Below, piece after piece: positions 55,556-63,592 of a stretch of 64,000 nucleotides of DNA. The position numbers and the translations under genes were made by a program. Source of the stretch: Hyphomicrobiales bacterium. Its GTDB lineage: Bacteria; Pseudomonadota; Alphaproteobacteria; Rhizobiales; Devosiaceae. The notes under the pieces were generated by a model. The model worked only from the letters and a program-made list of their open reading frames with translations. It searched no databases and was not told where the DNA came from. Location of the stretch: contig JALSII010000001.1 of the NCBI GenBank assembly GCA_026981645.1, positions 47,584-111,583 of the forward strand, given 5' to 3'. Each line of letters opens with the position of its first letter. Position 1 is the first letter of the stretch.

Positions 55556-56538
55556 TATTTGCCACTCCCTGACTTTTCGATACGCAGTCTGGGATCGATG
55601 GCAAAATAAAGCAGGTCAACGATCAGGTTTATGGAAACAAACATCACTGAAATCAGCATCAGATAAGCGGCCATTACCGGAATATCAACAAAGCGGATGG
55701 CGTTGATGAACAACAGTCCGACGCCGGGCCACTGGAACACGGTTTCGGTAATGATAGCAAAAGCGATGATAGCGCCAAGCTGCATGCCGGTAACGGTTAT
55801 TACGGGCACAAGGGTGTTTTTCAGAGCATGGCGGAAATAGACAGATTTGTCCTTGAGACCGCGGGCGCGGGCAAAACGGATATAGTCCTGGCGCAGAACC
55901 TCAAGCATTTCGGAGCGCACAAGGCGCATGATCAGTGTCATCTGGTAAAGGCCAAGGGTTATGGCAGGCAAAATGAGCGCCTTGAGGCCGCTCTGGGTTA
56001 ACAGCCCGGTGCGCCACCAGCCCAGATCAACCACATCGCCGCGTCCAAAACTGGGAAGCCAGCCCAACTCGACGGCGAACAGGTAAATCAGCAGAATGCC
56101 TATGAGAAAAGTGGGCAAAGAGACGCCAATCAGTGACAGCGTCATAATGGTGTTGGCAGCCCAGCCGTTGCGCCTTATGGCGGTAAAAACCCCCAGCGCC
56201 ACGCCAAAAATGATAGCAAGAACGGCGGAGACAAAGGCCAGTTCAAGAGTTGCGGGCAGCCTTTCGGAGATAACCTCGGAAACAGGGCGCCCCTGACGGT
56301 AGGAAATGCCGAAATTGCCCTGCACTGCACCCTCAAGGAAGCGGTAGTATTGCACGGGAAACGGCTGATCCAGACCCAACTGGGTGCGCAGGCGCTCGAT
56401 GTCGGCGTCGGTGCGTTCCTGACCCAGCATATTGTCGATGGGATCACCGACAAAATTGAACATGGAAAAAGCGACCAGACCAACCACAAGCAAAACAATG
56501 AAGGACTGAAACGCCCGTCTGATGGCGAACGCGAGCAT
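55555..56538 (-). CDS. dppB: dipeptide-type ABC transporter permease (DppB)
   Basis: The 327-residue permease has six helices and the family segments LGLDQPFPVQYYRFL, GNFGISYRQGRPVSE and the coupling loop FARARGLKDKSVYFRHAL. It follows dppA after 122 bp containing a GC-rich hairpin (56580-56609). With DppC it forms the membrane path for the imported peptide or related nucleophile-containing substrate. Confidence 0.93.
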   Translation of the reverse strand: MLAFAIRRAFQSFIVLLVVGLVAFSMFNFVGDPIDNMLGQERTDADIERLRTQLGLDQPFPVQYYRFLEGAVQGNFGISYRQGRPVSEVISERLPATLELAFVSAVLAIIFGVALGVFTAIRRNGWAANTIMTLSLIGVSLPTFLIGILLIYLFAVELGWLPSFGRGDVVDLGWWRTGLLTQSGLKALILPAITLGLYQMTLIMRLVRSEMLEVLRQDYIRFARARGLKDKSVYFRHALKNTLVPVITVTGMQLGAIIAFAIITETVFQWPGVGLLFINAIRFVDIPVMAAYLMLISVMFVSINLIVDLLYFAIDPRLRIEKSGSGK

Positions 56539-56579
56539 GAGGGGTGACCTTAGGTGTGCTTAAGAAAGTAGAGCCTAGA

Positions 56580-56609
56580 GCCCCGGCGAAAAATCCTGTC
56601 CGCCGGGGC
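56580..56609 (-). terminator. GC-rich hairpin between dppA and dppB
   Basis: GCCCCGGCG (56580-56588) pairs perfectly with CGCCGGGGC (56601-56609). No T-run follows on the minus strand, so it more likely protects dppA mRNA or pauses transcription than ends it fully. Confidence 0.6.
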
Positions 56610-56660
56610 CTGTTTGTTCAGACGAAGGGCTTTTTTGAAAACCCCTGTCCGAGTAAAAGA

Positions 56661-58244
56661 TTACATGCCCAGTTCAAAATATTTGAACTTGGGTGTGTCA
56701 TCGGGGGCTACAACCGTGCCTACCTTGTCAGACATGCCCCAGTTGAGCACCTGATGGTGGATCGGGATATAGATCTGCTCTGCCTGAACCACAGCCCAGA
56801 TGTCGGCAATCATCTGATTGCGTTTATCAAGGTCGGTTTCAGAAGCCAGAGCTTCAATGGTCACATCCAGATCGGGATCAGAGAAGCGCGTTCCATTCCA
56901 TGAACCATATTTTTCACCCTTGGTGTGAACCAGGAAGTTGAAAATATACTCACTGTCATAGGTGGGAACGCCCCAGCCGAGCATGTAGAAGTCGGTTTCC
57001 AGATTGTTGATCAGCGGGAAATGCTGTGCCTTGGGCAACGCATCGAGCTGAACAGTGATACCGATTTGAGCCAGCATGCCAACGGCTGCCTGACAGATCG
57101 CTTCGTCGTTGATATAGCGATCATTGGGGCAGTTCAGGCGGATGGAGAAACCATCACCATAACCGGCGTCGGCCATCAACGCATTTGCAGCGTCAATGTC
57201 GTTTGCGGGCACTACATCCAGTTCAGGTGTCCAGCCGTTGACGAATGGAGGCATGGCAACACCGGCAGGGATGGACTGGCCGCGCATAACCACCTGTTTG
57301 ATGGCTTCGCGGTTGATGGCCATATTGATGGCCTGACGAACCCTAAGGTCGGCAAGCGGGTTTGCACCCTCAACATTGTCGGTGGTCAGGTCAGCATCGC
57401 CCTGGTTCATACCAAAGAAAATAACCCGGTTTTGCGGAGCAGTGATGACTTTCAATCCATCGGTATCATTCACGCGCGCCAGATCCTGTACCGGCACGTC
57501 CTGAATGAAGTCCACTTCACCCGAAAGCAGGGCAGCCACGCGGGTCGCCTGGTTCTGGATGGGGGTGTAAATGATCTCTTTGATCTGCATGGGGAACTCA
57601 TCCATGCCCCAGTAGTCCTCGTTGATGGTGAGAACGGTTTTAGCGTCTGTCTCGCGTGAAACCAGCACGTAAGGCCCGGTGCCGTTGGCGTTGCGGGAGG
57701 CAAACGTGTCTTCGCCGCCCTCATAATCCTGCACCTTGACGGCATTATTTGCTTCGGCCCAGTCCTTGTCCATGATGAACAGGTTGGTCAGATTGGATGG
57801 CATGATGGGGTTTGGACCATCGGTGACGATTTCAAAGCCATACTTGCCATCGGCACGAACTTCTGTAACCGAAGCCAAGAGCTCTTTATAGTCACTGTCA
57901 TCAGACATGGCACGATTAAACGAGAACACAACATCCTCACTGTCGAACTCGGCACCATCGTGGAATTTCACGCCTTCACGCAACTTGAACCACCAGACAT
58001 TGGGGTCGCTTTCGCTGGGGCCCCATTCGGTGGCCAGAGCAGGAACCGGCGCACCGGTCATGTCACGAATAATCAGCGGCTCCATAATCTGATGGGCCAG
58101 GGCGGTCGTAGGCCCTTCGTTCTGGGCATGGGGATCAAGTGTCAGCGCATCGCCGGCACGGGCCCAGTTCAGGGTTTGAGCGCTCACCAGAGCAGTTGTG
58201 CTGGCGAGCACCGCCGCGGCGAGCAGAATTGATTTCATTTTCAT
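56661..58244 (-). CDS. dppA: dipeptide-type ABC transporter solute-binding protein (DppA)
   Basis: The 527-residue periplasmic binding protein has a signal peptide (MKMKSILLAAAVLASTTALVSA) and the cluster C pattern DPHAQNEGPT, WWFKLREGVKFHDGAEFDSEDVVF, and GTGPYVL. Such proteins bind di- or oligopeptides, nickel, heme or opines. It starts at the ATG at 58244 behind GGGAGG; the longer frame to 58274 has no signal-like residues. It lies 90 bp downstream of the D-lactate dehydrogenase-like gene on the same strand. Confidence 0.93.
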   Translation of the reverse strand: MKMKSILLAAAVLASTTALVSAQTLNWARAGDALTLDPHAQNEGPTTALAHQIMEPLIIRDMTGAPVPALATEWGPSESDPNVWWFKLREGVKFHDGAEFDSEDVVFSFNRAMSDDSDYKELLASVTEVRADGKYGFEIVTDGPNPIMPSNLTNLFIMDKDWAEANNAVKVQDYEGGEDTFASRNANGTGPYVLVSRETDAKTVLTINEDYWGMDEFPMQIKEIIYTPIQNQATRVAALLSGEVDFIQDVPVQDLARVNDTDGLKVITAPQNRVIFFGMNQGDADLTTDNVEGANPLADLRVRQAINMAINREAIKQVVMRGQSIPAGVAMPPFVNGWTPELDVVPANDIDAANALMADAGYGDGFSIRLNCPNDRYINDEAICQAAVGMLAQIGITVQLDALPKAQHFPLINNLETDFYMLGWGVPTYDSEYIFNFLVHTKGEKYGSWNGTRFSDPDLDVTIEALASETDLDKRNQMIADIWAVVQAEQIYIPIHHQVLNWGMSDKVGTVVAPDDTPKFKYFELGM

Positions 58245-58334
58245 ATTTTTCCTCCCTATTGGTTTAACAGGCAATTATGAGGTTATTTCAGTGGATTGCA
58301 AGCGGTCCCGTGTCAATCGCTCGCAGGAAAATGA

Positions 58335-60113
58335 CTAAATCTGTCCGCCACCGTTTGACAACGTGGTGCTCGGGCGGGGTCTGGAGACAAATTCGAGAAG
58401 GCTGGCCAGCGAGACGAAGGGAATTTGCAGATTGTCACTCAGGCCGATGGCGCAGGTGGCCACGGTAGAAATACCAATAGTGCATTCCGGGGGAATGTCA
58501 TGTTTGGCAAAGCGCAGGGCGTGGGCATTCAGCTCAGGCTGGAAAAACCCTTTGTCGCCCGCATATCCGCAGCAGGTAATGGATTTGAGAATTGCGATTT
58601 CTTTTGCACAGGCGCGGGCCAGAGTTTCAATCGTTTCCCGTTCATTCTGGTGTTGGGCCGAACAATTGTGATGCACAGCGATGAGTTGAAGGGGATTGTT
58701 GATGCTGAGGTGTGGCAAAACCCCGGTCAGCAGAAACTCGGCGCTGTCGCTTACGGGGATGCCCTCGTTTTTCATATGCAGGGCGCAAGTTGACATGTCG
58801 GTGACAAAGGGGGGACGGATTGCAGTTGCCGTAACACCGGCAAGGGCTGCGTTAAGCCGGTCGCCGACCTGTTTTGCTTTTTCAGGGAAGCCCTTGGAGA
58901 GGAAGGGTTGGCCACAACATTGCCCCTTCAAATTATCCGGGATGAGGGGGTTATATCCGGCGCGTGCAAGCAGGGCAATCATGGCATCGGTTACCGGGAG
59001 CAGGTCAAGCTCTGTTTGAGGGGCGCCAAACATACGTGATCCGCAGGCGGGGAAATAGACAATTTCGCCGCGTGGTGAATTGGAAGGGTCCCCCACTTTG
59101 GCCGGGATGCCGGGACCTGGGCGCAGGTTTTTGCTGATACGGGGGGTTTTTCCTCTCGAAATTTTGTTGAGAGCTCCTGAGGCGCTTTCCAGCACCTTGT
59201 CGCCCGCCAGTTTACGCATCAGGGATTGGGTGCCGGTGGCTGTACCCGCCAGTTTTTCGACAATGGCCGTGTTGTTAGCGGCAAGGCCTGCGATTGCATT
59301 GGAGAAGCCAGAGCGTTTGGCCTGACGTTTGCCAAGGATCATGGAGCCGGTTTCAATACCGATGGGGCAGCGGGTGGCGCACAGATTGCACGCCGCGCAG
59401 GTCTCCATTCCAGCATGCACAAAACCCTGTTTGAGCGCTTTGGCCAGTTCATCATTTTCTTCGCTCAGCTCCAGACGCGTGGTTTCCCGGATCATTGCTA
59501 TACGTTGGCGCGGAGACAGGGTCAGGCCGGCTGAAGGGCAGGCCGCCTCGCAAAGTCCGCACTCGATGCACAGGTCCACCAGGTCATCGCTGGCGGCCAT
59601 CTGCTTGGTGTTCTGGACGTGAATTTTTGCGTTATCGTTGAGAATTACCCCTGGATTGAGCATCAATTCCCTGTCGAACAGGTTTTTAATGCGCTCCATG
59701 AGGGAATAGGCTTTTTTACCCCACTCCTGCTCGACAAAAGGAGCGATGGCACGCCCAGTGCCATGCTCGGCCTTCAGAGAGCCCTCATACTCTACGGAAA
59801 CAAGCCGGGCCAGGTCTGCGGTAAAGGCGTCAAAACGCGCCAGCTCGGAAGGATTGGTAAAGTCTGCGTGCATCTGGAAATGCAGGTTTCCGGCCAGAGC
59901 GTGGCCAAAGATGATACCTTCCTCATATCCGTGCCTGTCAAATACATGGCGCAAATCGTCAACGGCGTCGGCAAGGCGGTCAATGGGCACGGCAACATCT
60001 TCGGTCAGCATGACGGTGCCCTTGGGTCTTGAAGCTCCGGCGGAGGCAAAAAGGCCCTTGCGCACGTCCCATAATCCCAGCTGCACGTCAGGGTCCTTGG
60101 TAAACCGGGGTGC
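58335..60113 (-). CDS. C-terminal part of a split Dld-II type FAD/Fe-S D-lactate dehydrogenase
   Basis: The reading frame continues directly after an amber codon at 60114-60116, so this is the second part of one gene. It begins APRFTKDPDVQLGLWDVRKG, the middle of the FAD-linked oxidase C-domain, then EGIIFGHALAGNLHFQMHAD and SLKAEHGTGR. Two 4Fe-4S motifs follow (CIECGLCEAACP and CAACNLCATRCP), and then two CCG domains (GQCCGQPF and CCGYAGDKGF). If translated alone it could start at a GTG at 60086 (583 residues). This domain order is that of quinone-linked D-lactate or D-2-hydroxy-acid dehydrogenases such as Dld-II (about 935 residues). Confidence 0.8.
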   Translation of the reverse strand, partial: APRFTKDPDVQLGLWDVRKGLFASAGASRPKGTVMLTEDVAVPIDRLADAVDDLRHVFDRHGYEEGIIFGHALAGNLHFQMHADFTNPSELARFDAFTADLARLVSVEYEGSLKAEHGTGRAIAPFVEQEWGKKAYSLMERIKNLFDRELMLNPGVILNDNAKIHVQNTKQMAASDDLVDLCIECGLCEAACPSAGLTLSPRQRIAMIRETTRLELSEENDELAKALKQGFVHAGMETCAACNLCATRCPIGIETGSMILGKRQAKRSGFSNAIAGLAANNTAIVEKLAGTATGTQSLMRKLAGDKVLESASGALNKISRGKTPRISKNLRPGPGIPAKVGDPSNSPRGEIVYFPACGSRMFGAPQTELDLLPVTDAMIALLARAGYNPLIPDNLKGQCCGQPFLSKGFPEKAKQVGDRLNAALAGVTATAIRPPFVTDMSTCALHMKNEGIPVSDSAEFLLTGVLPHLSINNPLQLIAVHHNCSAQHQNERETIETLARACAKEIAILKSITCCGYAGDKGFFQPELNAHALRFAKHDIPPECTIGISTVATCAIGLSDNLQIPFVSLASLLEFVSRPRPSTTLSNGGGQI

Positions 60114-60116
60114 CTA
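60114..60116 (-). other. in-frame amber (TAG) codon inside the Dld-II type gene
   Basis: The minus-strand codon order is GGA-GCG-CTC-TAG-GCA-CCC-CGG-TTT. The frame and family homology are unbroken on both sides, so one codon alone interrupts an otherwise intact gene of 953 sense codons. Confidence 0.9.
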
Positions 60117-61196
60117 GAGCGCTCCGACTTCTATCAGTGCGGCACAGGCCGTTTTTATATCCTTATCGAGTGATTTGGGATTTTCGGCCATGATTTCGAT
60201 GAGAACCGCCGGGGAGGTGGCGCTGAGCATGGGGACAAAAGGAACCATTGCGGGCAGATGCTCGACGCTGGCAAGGGCCTTGCGCTCCATAAACTCGGCG
60301 GCGGATACGCCGACTTCGTGCAGGGCCTGTACACCCTCGGCGGCCTTGTGGTTGGTGGCAAAGGGCACAAGGGCCATGGCCTTGTGGGGGTGGTCGGGAA
60401 CGGTATTGTAGGTGATTTCGGAGATGAACCCCAACGTGCCCTCGGAGCCCACCATCAGGTGGGTAAGCATATCTATGGGGTCAGTGAAATCGACCAGGGC
60501 ATTGAGGGAGTAGCCAACGGTGTTCTTGATTTCATACTTTTTCCGGATGAGGTCCACCAGTTCATTATCCCTGCGGACCTCGCTGGCCATGGTTTCAAGG
60601 CCGGCGATGATATCGGGGCGGGTCCGGGCAAAAGCCTCACGAGAGGCGGGATCACCGCTGTCGAGCACAGTGCCATCACTCAGGATAAGGCGTAGTCGAT
60701 CCATGGTGTGATAGGTGTTCTGGGCGACCCCGCAGCACATGCCAGATGAATTATTGGAGACCACGCCACCAATTTTACAGGCGTTCTGGCTGGCCGGGTC
60801 GGGACCGATTTTTTTGTCATGGGCGCGGAGGGCGGAATTGGCTTCAGAAACGATAACAGAAGGGCCAAGGGTGATTTTTTCGCTATTTTCAGAGATTTCC
60901 ATCCTGCGCCAGCCATCGCCAAGTACGCACAGAACTCCATCGGTGATGGCCTGTCCGCAAAGGGAGGTGCCTGCGGCCCGAAAGGTGACGGGCAGGCGCT
61001 CATTGCGGGCGGCGGTTATCACCGCGCGCACTTCGTCTTCGGTATTGACGATGACAACCAGAGCCGGGATCAGGCGGAAATAGCTGGCGTCCCCTGAATA
61101 GGCATAGGTGTATAACGGGTCGGTTTTCAAGTGATTTTCGGGGATGATGCCCTTCAGGCGCGCGGCAGTATTCAGGCCTGATTGCTTCTTGTTCAT
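60114..61196 (-). CDS. N-terminal part of a split Dld-II type FAD/Fe-S D-lactate dehydrogenase
   Basis: The 360-residue product is the FAD-binding domain. It carries LKTDPLYTYAYSGDASYFRL, PVTFRAAGTSLCGQAITDGV (FAD pyrophosphate loop), KIGPDPASQNACKIGGVVSN, and HLMVGSEGTLGFISEITY, all typical of the family. It lacks the catalytic and electron-transfer parts that lie beyond the amber codon, so alone it should be inactive. Its ATG at 61196 is 136 bp from the ATG of the divergent coiled-coil gene. dppA follows downstream of the C-terminal part. The gene is either a recent nonsense mutant or depends on read-through. Confidence 0.8.
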   Translation of the reverse strand: MNKKQSGLNTAARLKGIIPENHLKTDPLYTYAYSGDASYFRLIPALVVIVNTEDEVRAVITAARNERLPVTFRAAGTSLCGQAITDGVLCVLGDGWRRMEISENSEKITLGPSVIVSEANSALRAHDKKIGPDPASQNACKIGGVVSNNSSGMCCGVAQNTYHTMDRLRLILSDGTVLDSGDPASREAFARTRPDIIAGLETMASEVRRDNELVDLIRKKYEIKNTVGYSLNALVDFTDPIDMLTHLMVGSEGTLGFISEITYNTVPDHPHKAMALVPFATNHKAAEGVQALHEVGVSAAEFMERKALASVEHLPAMVPFVPMLSATSPAVLIEIMAENPKSLDKDIKTACAALIEVGAL

Positions 61197-61332
61197 GTTT
61201 GTTTATTCGCCCGGCTCCAACAAATATGCAAGTCGCCACACGGGATCCCATTAGTGTTTTGGTAAACAATTTGACACAAAACTTCGGGGCAATTCACTCT
61301 GATCTGATTGCGTGCTTTGGATTTATACACCA

Positions 61333-62088
61333 ATGACCTCTGATGTGTCTGCCACCCAGTTTTTTGGAGCTGGCCCGGTGGCTTCCATATTCTCCGCAGG
61401 ACAGTTCGAGGGCAGTACCCCCCAGCAGGAAACCGCGCGGGTAACCATCCTGGCCCAAAGGCGTGAAATCAATCGTATCCGGGGCTACAAACTGCAATTG
61501 ACCCCGGCTGAGAAACAGAAGCTGGCTGAAATTCAGCAAAAAGTTCAAGTCATCGAACAAAAGTCATCCAATGGCACCGTTCGAAGCGATGAGCTTGAGG
61601 ACCGGACTGATCTGCTTGCTCAGGCAGATGAGATTATTGGAAAACCGTCCATTGATGCAAAAGCGGATGATGAACTGGCCAAACTGGCCGGGATTATGGA
61701 AGCGCTGCTCAACCCCAAGCTTAACCCGGCGCAGGCCAAACGGGTAGAGATGCTGAGGCGGGTCAAGGACAATATTGAAAGCAGTATGCTCAGGAGCCCG
61801 GAAAGCGCCACCTTGCGCAACCAGTTCCGCAACGTGACCTCCCAGTTGCTCGAAGCAAATCCGCCACGTCCGGTTTCTTCTTTATCGATAACGGAACGCA
61901 AGGCCTATGATGACCTTGCGGTGCTGATTAACGAGAGGGCCGGAGCCAAAATTCAGCTTTCAGCCAAAGAAAATATCCGTGTTGCGGAACTTGAAAGTTC
62001 GATTATAAATTTGCAGGCGCTTTCGCCACCCAACTTTGGTCAGCAGCCCACCTCTCAGCAGGTTTCGCGGGCCTATACGCGGCTCTAA
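61333..62088 (+). CDS. uncharacterised hydrophilic coiled-coil protein
   Basis: I do not recognise this 251-residue protein. It has no signal peptide or membrane helix. Residues about 40-200 are rich in Gln, Glu, Lys, Arg and Ala with heptad-like spacing (EIQQKVQVIEQKSS, VEMLRRVKDNIESS), so long helices or coiled coils are likely. The N-terminus (TSDVSATQFFGAGP) is Gly/Ser-rich. The ATG at 61333 is preferred; a GTG at 61312 also lies in frame. It is divergent from the D-lactate dehydrogenase-like gene. Confidence 0.65.
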   Translation: MTSDVSATQFFGAGPVASIFSAGQFEGSTPQQETARVTILAQRREINRIRGYKLQLTPAEKQKLAEIQQKVQVIEQKSSNGTVRSDELEDRTDLLAQADEIIGKPSIDAKADDELAKLAGIMEALLNPKLNPAQAKRVEMLRRVKDNIESSMLRSPESATLRNQFRNVTSQLLEANPPRPVSSLSITERKAYDDLAVLINERAGAKIQLSAKENIRVAELESSIINLQALSPPNFGQQPTSQQVSRAYTRL

Positions 62089-62175
62089 GGCATTTTGCGT
62101 GTTTTGCCTCAAAACCGATATCCACTTTTGAGCAACACGCTGCAGGCCTTAGGTCACGGACCCAGGGTCCTGATC

Positions 62176-62282
62176 CTAGAGCCTTTCATGTTTTGATAGA
62201 ATCAAAACAAAAGCTCTAAATCTTTGTTTTGTCGCGTTTTCGAACCGGATAACCGCACACACTTATCCTGAAAACACTCTAG
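62176..62282. repeat. palindromic intergenic repeat element (RIME-like)
   Basis: The 107-bp element is bounded by CTAGAG and CTCTAG. Inside are TAGAGC / GCTCTA (62177-62182 / 62213-62218) enclosing a perfect GTTTTGAT-AGA-ATCAAAAC (62190-62208). A second dyad follows, GTTTTC-N5-GGATAA-N10-TTATCC-N-GAAAAC (62236-62275). This build resembles the short intergenic palindromic repeats seen in many Rhizobiales genomes. Only one copy is visible in this window. Confidence 0.6.
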
Positions 62283-62298
62283 TAAATCTGTTCAAAAG

Positions 62299-62327
62299 AA
62301 AACCCGGCCAATTGAGGCCGGGTTTTT
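62299..62327 (-). terminator. intrinsic terminator of rplS
   Basis: AAAACCCGGCC (62299-62309) and GGCCGGGTTTT (62316-62326) form a perfect 11-bp stem with a 6-base loop. A T-rich tail continues on the minus strand, 30 bp after the rplS stop. It could also work on the plus strand. Confidence 0.88.
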
Positions 62328-62356
62328 AGATGCTGGTCGGGCAAAGCCAAAAAAGC

Positions 62357-62863
62357 CTATGCACCGTTGCTTTCTTCTGCAGCTCTGGCTTCCGCTTCGC
62401 GTTCAGCCGCCAGGGCCTTGGCGCTTTCCTCACGTTCCCTTTCGCGGGTGGCGCGGGCTTCAGCGGCCAGGGCGCGCTCGCCGTCGCGAATGCGCCTGGT
62501 GCGGATATTGGTGTTCTCAAAAATACGGGCCGCTTTGCCACGGCGATCGCGCAGATAATAAAGCTTGGCACGCCGTACACGGCCACGGCGCAATATTTCA
62601 ATGCGGTCAATATTTGGCGAATAGAGGGGGAATACACGCTCCACACCTTCGCCATAGGAAATTTTGCGCACGGTGAAATTCTGGTTCAAGCCTTTGCCCG
62701 CGCGGGCAATAACCACACCTTCATAGGCCTGCAGGCGCTGTTTTTCGCCTTCGCGGACCTTTACCCAGACCTTGACCGTATCGCCCTGGGAGAACTCGGG
62801 GACCGGTCGCTGTTCTGCAAGCACTTCCACCTGCTCTTTATCGAGTTGCTCGATGATATCCAT
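62357..62863 (-). CDS. rplS: 50S ribosomal protein L19
   Basis: L19 sits at the 30S-50S interface. From the ATG at 62863, behind GGAAC, it has 168 residues. The L19 core is clear ([60 protein letters not shown]). Beyond about residue 120 it has a charged Ala/Glu/Arg-rich tail ([20 protein letters not shown]) typical of Rhizobiales L19. The upstream open frame to 62962 is not part of the protein. The usual trmD-rimM neighbours are not adjacent. Confidence 0.95.
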   Translation of the reverse strand: MDIIEQLDKEQVEVLAEQRPVPEFSQGDTVKVWVKVREGEKQRLQAYEGVVIARAGKGLNQNFTVRKISYGEGVERVFPLYSPNIDRIEILRRGRVRRAKLYYLRDRRGKAARIFENTNIRTRRIRDGERALAAEARATREREREESAKALAAEREAEARAAEESNGA

Positions 62864-63119
62864 GTTATCTGTTCCGTTCTGATCTTTTCTTTCGGGGCGC
62901 TTAACAAGAGAGTCCGGCTTTACTTTTGCTCGAACTGGATTATTTTTGAAACCTGCCTGCACCCGGTCTTAATTGGACGGACTTTATCGTCGTGCCGGGC
63001 CTATACATGAGCATTGGCCAAGAGTCCAATGGATTTAGGCGTTCGTGACCCGAGCCTCCAGACCAGCGTACATTGGTCGCATCGCCCAAAAGGAAAAGGT
63101 GATATAGGGGAGCAGAATT
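62864..63119. other. divergent gap between rplS and a small membrane protein gene
   Basis: This 256-bp gap should contain the rplS promoter. On the minus strand a TTGGAC-N18-TATAGG pair is the best candidate but is weak. It overlaps a CATTGG/CCAATG dyad near 63010-63035. Nothing else is evident. Confidence 0.3.
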
Positions 63120-63503
63120 ATGATGAAGCAGACGATGTCTCCATTTCAGGCAATTGTTCGGGAACTGGCCGCTGCCCTTGGTGTGTTGGCGCTGGTATTC
63201 CTGTCGTTTTCTCATCAGCCGATTGATCCTGCACCCGGTCAGGGTTTTCGCCTGGCTGATGGCTCTATTCCGGTTTTTTGCGGCTCGGCACCCGATAGCG
63301 AAAGGCAAGGTGCCGGTTATAAGTGCGAAGCGTGCCGTTTGTCCTTTGGTCTGAATTTGCCCGAGGCTGCCTGTTCGGCGGGTGCGGTCTTTCAGCAGGC
63401 TGAACGGGTTTCAACAACGGAATATGATGTTATTCAGCCAATGGGTCTGATTAACAGGGTTGGTCACCCCCGCGCACCGCCGTTCGCCAGAATCTTTTCT
63501 TAA
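63120..63503 (+). CDS. small signal-anchored Cys-containing protein, DUF2946-like
   Basis: The 127-residue protein (or 126 from the second ATG at 63123) has an N-terminal hydrophobic stretch (IVRELAAALGVLALVFLSFS) and a short exported domain with VFCGS, then a CEAC motif followed by FGLNLPEAACSAG. Small proteins of this kind (DUF2946 group) often sit beside copper-handling genes, as here, where a PCuAC chaperone follows after 89 bp. The family call is tentative. It could bind metal through its cysteines. Confidence 0.55.
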   Translation: MMKQTMSPFQAIVRELAAALGVLALVFLSFSHQPIDPAPGQGFRLADGSIPVFCGSAPDSERQGAGYKCEACRLSFGLNLPEAACSAGAVFQQAERVSTTEYDVIQPMGLINRVGHPRAPPFARIFS

Positions 63504-63592
63504 AACTCACGCCCGCCAGTTGGCGGGCATAAAGAACAGGTTCACCGGACAGGCAGCCTTGGCTTGCTTGCCGGAATGCGAAAGTTAAAATC

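Larger units (their letters stand above)
62089..62356. other. gap between the coiled-coil gene and rplS (repeat element and terminator)
   Basis: The 268 bp between convergent genes carry the palindromic repeat element (62176-62282) and the rplS terminator (62299-62327). No coding region is seen. Confidence 0.5.

Noticed and set aside
53745..55609. Two long plus-strand frames opposite dppD, dppC and dppB
   Set aside because: Antisense shadows; the Dpp proteins on the minus strand have all expected motifs and coupled starts.
58335..61196. Frameshift as the reason for the split dehydrogenase
   Set aside because: Both parts are in the same frame; the only interruption is TAG at 60114-60116.
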